DNA of 19,689 nucleotides from Halobacteria archaeon. GTDB lineage: Bacteria > Pseudomonadota > Gammaproteobacteria > UBA9214. The translations under genes and the position numbers were made by a program. Positions 14,379-19,689 of the stretch are shown in pieces (the first letter of the stretch is position 1; each line of letters opens with the position of its first letter). The notes beneath the pieces are model-generated. The model was not told the DNA's origin. It saw nothing but the letters and a program-made list of their open reading frames with translations, and did no database searches. The stretch spans positions 1 through 19,689 of the forward strand of contig JABDRC010000124.1 of the NCBI GenBank assembly GCA_013041945.1, in the 5' to 3' direction.

Positions 14379-15572
14379 TTATAAATCTCCAGCCGGCTGC
14401 ACAACCCACTTGCCCGCTGCACTGACCAGGATGCGGTCACAGCCCATGTCGGCCGGGCCCTCTGACTGGTCCGGCAGGCTGCAGATTACTGTTTCACCCT
14501 GTGCACGCAACGCCCTGACCGCCTCGAGCATATCCGGATCATCACCTGCCGGCGCCAGTATAGCGGACTGCGGCCCGGCGAAATCACGCCGGCTGATATC
14601 CATGAGCGTCTTCAGGTCGGTACTGAAACCGGTTGCCGGTCGCGCCCGACCGAACACCTCGCCGATCGCATCATAGCGCCCGCCGCGCGCGATTTCCTGC
14701 CCGTAACCCGGTACGAATACGGCAAACACCATGCCGGTCTTGTAAGCATAACCGCGGAGTTCTCCCAGGTCATAGTGCAGTTCGAGATCGCCGTGACGTC
14801 GATGCAGCTTGCCGGCAATCGCCTCCAGATTGTCGAGCGCATCGATTACCGCACTACCGGCACCGGCAAGCACTTCGCGTGCACGCGCGAGTACATCGGC
14901 ATCGCCATTCAGTCCGGCCAGCGCCGCCAGGCGGGCCCGGCAACCGCTGTCCGTTACGGCATCTGCCAGCAGTTCGTCGATCTCAGGCACGGCCTTGCGT
15001 TGCAGGGCATCGAACAGGATTTTTTCCCGGGTCGTCGACAGACCGGCATCCCGTGCCAGGCCGCGAAAGATACCCACATGACCGAGATCGAGGCGTGCAT
15101 CAGGGACCTCCAGCAAAGCCAGGGTTTCCAGTACCAGGGAAATGATTTCCACGTCACTGGCGGGGCCGGCATGACCAAACAACTCCGCGCCGATCTGCAG
15201 CGGACTGCGCGAACCGCCGACCCCGTCGGTGCGGGTATGCAGCACGGTACCCATGTAGCACAGGCGCGAGGGTGCATCGCAGCGCAGCGGGTGCGCATCG
15301 ATGCGTGCCGCCTGGGGTGTCATGTCGGCACGCAGACCCAGCAGCCGGCCGCTCAGCTGGTCGGTGATCTTGAAGGTATGCAGGTCAAGATCATTGCCGC
15401 TGCCGGTCAGCAGTGATTCGAGGTATTCGATAAACGGCGGCATGATGAGCTGATATCCCCAGCGGGAATACATGTCGAGGAGTTCGCGGCGGGCACATTC
15501 CAGCCGCCATGCCTCGGGCGGCAGGACTTCCTCGATACCTTCCGGCAGCAGCCATTTGTCTTCAATACTCAT
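14379..15572 (-). CDS. hisZ: ATP phosphoribosyltransferase regulatory subunit HisZ
   Basis: HisZ is a catalytically inactive paralogue of histidyl-tRNA synthetase. It joins short-form HisG in an octamer to make the first enzyme of histidine synthesis and confers feedback control. The 397-residue product keeps the class II synthetase fold: a motif-2-like RADMTPQAAR (81-90) and SRSPLQIGAELFG (121-133). The HisRS signature RGLDYYT is replaced by RGYAYKTG, and the anticodon-binding domain is not recognisable, which separates it from hisS. The hisZ-purA neighbourhood is typical. No clear Shine-Dalgarno sequence precedes the ATG, but the N-terminus fits the family. It implies that this genome encodes a short HisG elsewhere. 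Confidence 0.93.
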   Translation of the reverse strand: MSIEDKWLLPEGIEEVLPPEAWRLECARRELLDMYSRWGYQLIMPPFIEYLESLLTGSGNDLDLHTFKITDQLSGRLLGLRADMTPQAARIDAHPLRCDAPSRLCYMGTVLHTRTDGVGGSRSPLQIGAELFGHAGPASDVEIISLVLETLALLEVPDARLDLGHVGIFRGLARDAGLSTTREKILFDALQRKAVPEIDELLADAVTDSGCRARLAALAGLNGDADVLARAREVLAGAGSAVIDALDNLEAIAGKLHRRHGDLELHYDLGELRGYAYKTGMVFAVFVPGYGQEIARGGRYDAIGEVFGRARPATGFSTDLKTLMDISRRDFAGPQSAILAPAGDDPDMLEAVRALRAQGETVICSLPDQSEGPADMGCDRILVSAAGKWVVQPAGDL

Positions 15573-15692
15573 AAATTCAGATATCTATTGCATAAGCGCC
15601 CTGCTGGCGCGATAAATACCGTTAATGACATCGCACCGGCAAGGGCTGTCCTCGCGCAGGCGGGGAGCGCTCCTGCCGGTGTTTGTCAAATC
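15573..15692. other. Intergenic region, DUF2065 gene / hisZ, with stem-forming repeats
   Basis: This 120-base gap holds an 8-bp inverted pair CACCGGCA/TGCCGGTG (15634-15641 with 15674-15681) and a 5-bp hairpin GCGCC/GGCGC just before hisZ. It also contains CGCGCAGGCGGG (15653-15664), the same 12 bases as at 61-72 in the long inverted repeat. TTGACA occurs on the minus strand at about 15683-15688, but no matching -10 is seen. No gene is apparent. Confidence 0.4.
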
Positions 15693-15887
15693 CTAACGAA
15701 CGATATACAGCAACACCACGCCCATGACCATGCTGACCAGTCCCGCAATGCGCAATGATTGATCGTCCAGCTGGCTCATCGTCGCCAGCATGCGACGCAG
15801 TGCCTGGGGATTGGCAAACGGTACGACGCCCTCGACAACCAGCAGCAAGGCCAGTGCCGCCAGAAAATCGCTCCAGGCGACATTCAT
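15693..15887 (-). CDS. DUF2065 (YjeT-like) small membrane protein
   Basis: This 64-residue protein has two hydrophobic segments (about 7-25 and 46-63) joined by a polar loop. The LLLVVEGVVPFANPQALRRM segment closely resembles E. coli YjeT, which lies between hflC and purA. The function is unknown. Its place after hflC suggests a link to the HflKC membrane complex, but that is inference. An intrinsic terminator (15895-15921) ends only 7 bases before the ATG, so there is no room for a normal Shine-Dalgarno sequence. A second ATG at 15883 is out of frame. Expression would need read-through or a start signal I cannot see. Confidence 0.85.
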   Translation of the reverse strand: MNVAWSDFLAALALLLVVEGVVPFANPQALRRMLATMSQLDDQSLRIAGLVSMVMGVVLLYIVR

Positions 15888-15894
15888 CAGTCGT

Positions 15895-15921
15895 AAAAAA
15901 CCCCGGACGCCGGGTCCGGGG
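15895..15921 (-). terminator. Intrinsic terminator after hflC
   Basis: On the minus strand CCCCGGAC pairs with GTCCGGGG (8 bp, 15914-15921 with 15901-15908) around a 5-base loop, followed directly by TTTTTT (15900-15895). This is a textbook Rho-independent terminator. It would end the hfq-hflX-hflK-hflC transcript just before the DUF2065 gene. Confidence 0.85.
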
Positions 15922-15936
15922 CATCGCTGGTCAACC

Positions 15937-15954
15937 GCACCGGATACCCGGTGC
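15937..15954 (-). other. Hairpin right after the hflC stop
   Basis: GCACCGG pairs with CCGGTGC (7 bp, 4-base loop) two bases past the hflC stop and 15 bases upstream of the terminator stem. The two hairpins stand in tandem. It may protect the 3' end of the mRNA or slow RNA polymerase before the terminator. Confidence 0.55.
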
Positions 15955-15956
15955 GT

Positions 15957-16823
15957 TTACCTGCCGGCATCACTGCCGAAGTACTTGAAAAATTCCGAAT
16001 CGGGTTCCAGCACCAGTATATCCTGCTGCCCCGCCAGCGCGGAGCGGTATGCATTCATGCTGCGGTAGAACTCGTAGAACTCCTCGTTCGTGCCATAGGC
16101 ATTTGCGTAGATTTCCGTGGCACGGGCATCACCTTCACCACGCGTCGTCTCGGCATCGCGCTGGGCCTCGGCGAGTATCACGGTGCGCTCGCGTTCCGCA
16201 ATCGCCCGGATTCCCTTGCCGGCTTCCTGGCCCTGTGCGCGCAGTTCCTTGGCGATACGCTCACGCTCTGCACGCATGCGCTCGAACACCGAGTTTCTGA
16301 CTTCGACGGGAAGTTCGATCTGCTTGATGCGCACATCAACGATCTCTATACCGAACTGCTCGACTTCATCGTTGCCCTTTTTCGTCAGGCTTTCCATCAT
16401 GACAGCACGGTCATCCGAGACGACCTGGCGGATTGTCCGGTTCTCGAACTCGAGCTGCAGACCGTTGTTGATGATCTGTCGCAGGCGCGTATCCGCCTGG
16501 CGTTCATCACCCATGAAAGCCGTGTAGAAAAGCTCCGGCTTGACGATGCGCCACTTGACGAAGAAATCGACGTTGACGTTCTTTTTCTCACCGGTGAGAA
16601 AACGCTCGGGCCGTGTGTCGAGTGTCAGCACCCGCTTGTCGAACTTGCGGACATTATTGACCGGCCAGGGTGCCTTGAAGTGCAGGCCGGGTTCATAGTC
16701 GCTCCGCACGATCTCGCCAAGCCTGAACTTGATCGCAACTTCACGCTCATCGACGATGAAGATGGAACTCAAACCGACCAGCACGGCCAGCACCAGCAGC
16801 AGCAGTGATATCTTGATAGCCAT
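15957..16823 (-). CDS. hflC: HflC, modulator of FtsH protease
   Basis: HflC is a SPFH/prohibitin-family protein. With HflK it builds a large periplasmic-facing cage around FtsH in the inner membrane and tempers proteolysis of membrane proteins. The 288-residue product has an N-terminal anchor (about 3-24), the SPFH domain (about 25-190, starting VDEREVAIKFRLGEI) and a long charged helix (about 190-250, ERERIAKELRAQGQEAGKG) typical of coiled-coil assembly. The C-terminus ends KYFGSDAGR. Its ATG shares one base with the hflK stop (TGATG), so the pair is translationally coupled. Two tandem hairpins follow its stop. Confidence 0.96.
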   Translation of the reverse strand: MAIKISLLLLVLAVLVGLSSIFIVDEREVAIKFRLGEIVRSDYEPGLHFKAPWPVNNVRKFDKRVLTLDTRPERFLTGEKKNVNVDFFVKWRIVKPELFYTAFMGDERQADTRLRQIINNGLQLEFENRTIRQVVSDDRAVMMESLTKKGNDEVEQFGIEIVDVRIKQIELPVEVRNSVFERMRAERERIAKELRAQGQEAGKGIRAIAERERTVILAEAQRDAETTRGEGDARATEIYANAYGTNEEFYEFYRSMNAYRSALAGQQDILVLEPDSEFFKYFGSDAGR

Positions 16824-17965
16824 CAGCGTCTACCCTCGCTGCGACTACCGGGACGGCGCATCGGCGGTACGTCTTGTGACCCGGCAACCGAGCCCGGATC
16901 CATATTTTCACCATCCCGCTGGCGATCGAGGTCACCCGCATTCCTTCCCTGCATCAGCTTGTCGAGCGGTATGTACATCAGGTTGTTTCCATCCTTCACG
17001 GTCATTAATACCTTGCTGTTGTTGGCCAATACGTACTCCATGGTTTCCAGGTACAGGCGCTTGCGCGTGATAGCCGGGGCCTTTTCGTACTCGGTGAGCG
17101 TCTGCACGAAGCGACTGCTTTCACCCTCCGCCTTGGCGATCACCTGTTCCCGGTAGGCATTGGCAGCCTCGCGCATGCGCGCCGCATCACCACGCGCCTT
17201 CGGTATGATATCCAGCGCCACGGCCTCGGCCTGGTTCTTGTAGCGAACCTGATCCTCGCGCGCCTTGATGACGTCCTCGAACGCACCCTGTACTTCCTCG
17301 GGCGGCTGCGGGTCCTGCAGGTTCACACTGGTCAGGATAAGGCCGGCACCGTACTGATCGAGGATTCCCTGCGTTCGCGTCTTGGTCTGCTGCACGATAT
17401 CGCCACGGCCACCGGTCAGGAACTCGTCCATGGGGATGGCGCCGATGACTTCGCGCAAGGCACTCTCGGTCGCCTCCTTCAGCGTGAAATCCGGATCACG
17501 CACCCTGAAGACATAATCCTGCGCATCCTTGATGCGGTACTGGACGGCGAGCTCGACCTGGATGATGTTTTCATCCCGCGTCAGCATGTTTGCACGGTGA
17601 CTGACCGTACGCACGGCATCGACGTCAACGACTTCAACACTCTCGATGCCGCGCATGTACCAGTGCATGCCGGGCAGGGTGACCTTGCTGAATTCACCCA
17701 GCCGCAGTACCACACCCCGCTCTGCGGCATCGATGATGTAAATCCCGGACAGTGCCCAGGCAGCCACGGCGAGGAGCAGTATCATGCCCAGGCTGACCGG
17801 GCTGCCGCCGCGGCCCTTGCCGCCGCCACCGCCGCCGCCGCCAAAGATGCTGTTCATGCGATCGCGCATCTTGCGCGCCACTTCATCAAGGTCCGGCGGG
17901 CCGTCCTTGCCGCCCCGGCCACCCCACGGGTCGCGGTTGTCCCCACCTGGTTCATTCCAAGCCAT
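16823..17965 (-). CDS. hflK: HflK, modulator of FtsH protease
   Basis: HflK is the larger SPFH partner of HflC in the FtsH-regulating complex. The 380-residue product begins with a Gly-rich cytoplasmic segment (MAWNEPGGDN, with an unbroken run of eight Gly at 42-49). A membrane anchor (about 57-78) follows, then the SPFH domain starting IDAAERGVVLRLGEF, a charged helical region (about 230-290) and a hydrophilic tail. GGAG lies 8 bases before the ATG. It is 72 bases after hflX and overlaps hflC by one base. No terminator is seen in the hflX-hflK gap. Confidence 0.96.
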   Translation of the reverse strand: MAWNEPGGDNRDPWGGRGGKDGPPDLDEVARKMRDRMNSIFGGGGGGGGKGRGGSPVSLGMILLLAVAAWALSGIYIIDAAERGVVLRLGEFSKVTLPGMHWYMRGIESVEVVDVDAVRTVSHRANMLTRDENIIQVELAVQYRIKDAQDYVFRVRDPDFTLKEATESALREVIGAIPMDEFLTGGRGDIVQQTKTRTQGILDQYGAGLILTSVNLQDPQPPEEVQGAFEDVIKAREDQVRYKNQAEAVALDIIPKARGDAARMREAANAYREQVIAKAEGESSRFVQTLTEYEKAPAITRKRLYLETMEYVLANNSKVLMTVKDGNNLMYIPLDKLMQGRNAGDLDRQRDGENMDPGSVAGSQDVPPMRRPGSRSEGRR

Positions 17966-18037
17966 AGATTAACTCCGGTTATCGCCGCCCGCCGACATGC
18001 GTTTCACGCACCAGGGGGACGGCACAAGTATGCAAGT

Positions 18038-19357
18038 TTAAGAAGCTTGCGCAGCGCCCGCAACATTATCGACGCTCCCGGCCGGATAAAACCGGCAATT
18101 ACCCGTCGATTCGCGGACCAGTTTGTCGATATTTCGCTGCGCCATGCAGATTTCCAGCCACCAGCTGCCGTCCTGGTCGACCCGCTCGGCGAGCACCTGG
18201 CCGATATTGTACAGGGCCGACCGGGTTGCGCCTGCCGCCGGGGGCAGGTGCAGCCAGCCGCGCACCTGGCTGCCCTGGAAGTGCTCGGTCAGTGCCTCCG
18301 CAAGCAGGTCGAGGCCGGCGCCGGTCACGGCCGAGGCCCATACCCGGCTGACCCGGCCATTGGCATCGTATTCGATGCGCGGCGTTTCATCGCCGAGATC
18401 GATCTTGTTGAATACGCGGATTTGCGGCACGTCACCTGCACCGATCTCATGCAGCACTTCATTGACCTGCTCCATGTGCGCGAGCCTGTCGGCGTCCTGT
18501 GCATCGACCACATGCAACAGCAGGTCCGCCTTGCGGGTTTCTTCCAGCGTGGCGCGGAAGGCAGCGACCAGGTCGTGCGGCAGGTGCCGGATAAAGCCGA
18601 CCGTATCGGCGAGCACCAGCGGACCGACGCCCTGCACATCCACGCGCCGCAGTGTCGGGTCGAGCGTGGCGAACAATTGGTCGGCCGCGTAGGCATTCGC
18701 CCCGCTGAGCGCGTTAAACAGCGTCGACTTGCCGGCATTGGTATAACCGACCAGCGACACGGTCGGCACCTCGGCGCGCTGGCGCGAGCGCCGGCCCTGA
18801 TCACGCTGCCGTTCCACTTTCGCCAGACGATGGTTGATCACCTTGATCCGTGCATTCAGCATGCGCCGGTCAGACTCCAGCTGGGTTTCACCCGGACCAC
18901 GCAGGCCGATACCGCCCTTTTGCCGCTCGAGGTGCGTCCAGCCACGCACCAGGCGCGTGGACAGGTGCTTGAGTTGCGCCAGTTCGACCTGCAGCTTGCC
19001 CTCGAAGGAACGCGCCCGCTGCGCGAAGATATCGAGGATCAGGCCGGTACGGGCCAGCACCCGGCAGGAGAGCAGTCGTTCGAGATTGCGTTCCTGGCTG
19101 GGACTCAATGAATGGTTGAATATCACCACATCGGCCTCGTTGCCGCGCACGGCATCCAGGATCTCTTCGGCCTTGCCTGTTCCAACGAACAGCCGCGGCT
19201 CCGGTTTGCTGCGTGTGCCGGTCACGGTGGCCACGGGCACGGCACCGGCGGAGTTGACCAGGTCGGTAAACTCCTGCAGGTCTTCCTCGTCGGCACCCTC
19301 GGGAAAATTGATATGGACCAGAACGGCCCGCTCACCGGTCTCAGGTCGTTCGAACAA
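18038..19357 (-). CDS. hflX: GTPase HflX, ribosome-associated
   Basis: HflX is a cytoplasmic GTPase that binds the 50S subunit and splits stalled ribosomes, notably under heat stress. The 439-residue product has an N-terminal HflX domain (about 10-130), a helical linker with the signature GGIGLRGPGETQLE (148-161), and a G domain with G1 GYTNAGKST (204-212), G3 DTVGF (251-255) and G4 NKID (317-320), then a C-terminal domain. The start is TTG: the protein then begins MFERPETGERAVLVHI, matching E. coli HflX, and GGTGG lies 4-5 bases upstream. The nearby ATG at the hfq junction is out of frame. It follows hfq by 29 bases, as in E. coli. Confidence 0.96.
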   Translation of the reverse strand: MFERPETGERAVLVHINFPEGADEEDLQEFTDLVNSAGAVPVATVTGTRSKPEPRLFVGTGKAEEILDAVRGNEADVVIFNHSLSPSQERNLERLLSCRVLARTGLILDIFAQRARSFEGKLQVELAQLKHLSTRLVRGWTHLERQKGGIGLRGPGETQLESDRRMLNARIKVINHRLAKVERQRDQGRRSRQRAEVPTVSLVGYTNAGKSTLFNALSGANAYAADQLFATLDPTLRRVDVQGVGPLVLADTVGFIRHLPHDLVAAFRATLEETRKADLLLHVVDAQDADRLAHMEQVNEVLHEIGAGDVPQIRVFNKIDLGDETPRIEYDANGRVSRVWASAVTGAGLDLLAEALTEHFQGSQVRGWLHLPPAAGATRSALYNIGQVLAERVDQDGSWWLEICMAQRNIDKLVRESTGNCRFYPAGSVDNVAGAAQAS

Positions 19358-19386
19358 ATAACCACCTATTCATGAAACAACTGCCA

Positions 19387-19641
19387 TCAGGTATTGCCGG
19401 GTTCTGCTTCACCCTGTTCGTCGCTTCCCTGCATGCGCACGTTGCGTGCGGGAACCACGGTCGAAATGGCATGCTTGTAGACCATCTGGCTGACGGCGTT
19501 CTTCAACAACACCACGAACTGGTCGAACGACTCGATCTGGCCCTGCAACTTGATGCCGTTCACCAGGTAAATGGATACCGGGACTCGCTCTTTGCGTAGT
19601 GCATTCAGAAATGGATCCTGCAAAGATTGTCCTCTGTTCAT
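19387..19641 (-). CDS. hfq: RNA chaperone Hfq
   Basis: Hfq is a ring-shaped Sm-like hexamer that pairs small RNAs with mRNAs. The 84-residue product begins MNRGQSLQDPFLNALRKERV with proximal-face residues Q8, D9 and F39. It carries Sm1 and the Sm2 motif YKHAISTVVP (55-64, with Y55, K56, H57), nearly identical to E. coli. The C-terminal extension is short (about 18 residues, acidic), as in Pseudomonas rather than E. coli. A strong GGAG lies 8 bases before the ATG. It is the first gene of the hfq-hflX-hflK-hflC run; miaA, the usual upstream neighbour, would be beyond the window end. Confidence 0.98.
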   Translation of the reverse strand: MNRGQSLQDPFLNALRKERVPVSIYLVNGIKLQGQIESFDQFVVLLKNAVSQMVYKHAISTVVPARNVRMQGSDEQGEAEPGNT

Positions 19642-19689
19642 TTCATTATCTCCTTTTTTTCTTGTGCCGCGGGTGCAGTCTCACGCACG

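Noticed and set aside
14379..15572. Histidyl-tRNA synthetase (hisS)
   Set aside because: The RGLDYYT signature is altered to RGYAYKTG and no anticodon-binding domain is recognisable; length and position fit hisZ.
15683..15688. TTGACA after the DUF2065 stop as a hisZ promoter
   Set aside because: No acceptable -10 lies 16-18 bases downstream, and the site is over 100 bases from the hisZ start.
17819..17843. GGC-type repeat in hflK as a phase-variable tract
   Set aside because: It codes the eight-glycine run common in HflK N-termini. The codons are mixed and in triplet steps, so no frame switching is expected.
17597..19111. Open frame of 504 codons on the plus strand across hflK and hflX
   Set aside because: It is antisense to two clearly conserved genes and spans their intergenic gap. 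The composition (many His, Gln, Arg, Ala) is typical of a GC-rich shadow frame, and no domain is recognisable.

Overview
The window is a core-genome segment of a moderately GC-rich gammaproteobacterium. Thirteen of the fourteen protein genes lie on the minus strand, in transcription order hfq, hflX, hflK, hflC, a DUF2065 gene, hisZ, purA, rnr, rlmB, rpsF, rpsR, a DUF2232 gene, rplI, dnaB, alr... then radA. From memory this order, including a tRNA-Leu between purA and rnr, closely follows the hfq-to-alr block of Pseudomonas aeruginosa. The DUF2232 gene between rpsR and rplI, the absence of priB, and a stand-alone hisZ fit a gammaproteobacterium outside the enterics. The palindromic intergenic repeats and moderate GC would suit a Chromatiales-like lineage, but the species cannot be named from the sequence.

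Layout. 1-357: no gene; dominated by a long inverted repeat whose outer end runs off the window. 358-1728 (-): radA. 1912-4368 (+): a membrane-bound sensor with HAMP, GGDEF and EAL domains, the only plus-strand protein gene. 4466-6939 (-): alr and dnaB, overlapping by 4 bases. 7158-9371 (-): the ribosomal operon rpsF-rpsR-DUF2232-rplI with its own promoter and leader. 9576-12683 (-): rnr-rlmB. 12803-12889 (+): tRNA-Leu(CAG). 12916-14208 (-): purA; 14379-15572 (-): hisZ; a second inverted repeat fills the gap between them. 15693-19641 (-): hfq-hflX-hflK-hflC and DUF2065, with an intrinsic terminator between hflC and DUF2065.

Functions. Most genes are housekeeping: RNA regulation and decay (Hfq, RNase R), membrane protease control (HflK/HflC), ribosome biogenesis and rescue (HflX, RlmB, S6, S18, L9), replication and recombination (DnaB, RadA), purine and histidine synthesis (PurA, HisZ) and cell-wall D-alanine (Alr). 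The accessory content is the c-di-GMP protein and the intergenic repeats. I found no CRISPR array, prophage, transposase, toxin-antitoxin pair or defence locus, and no convincing new multi-gene system. The items most worth a second look are the 81-bp-arm inverted repeat at 1-242, the second inverted repeat at 14242-14375, the altered GGDEF/EAL signatures, the hflC/DUF2065 terminator that leaves no room for a normal ribosome binding site, and the repeat-built tail of ribosomal protein S6.
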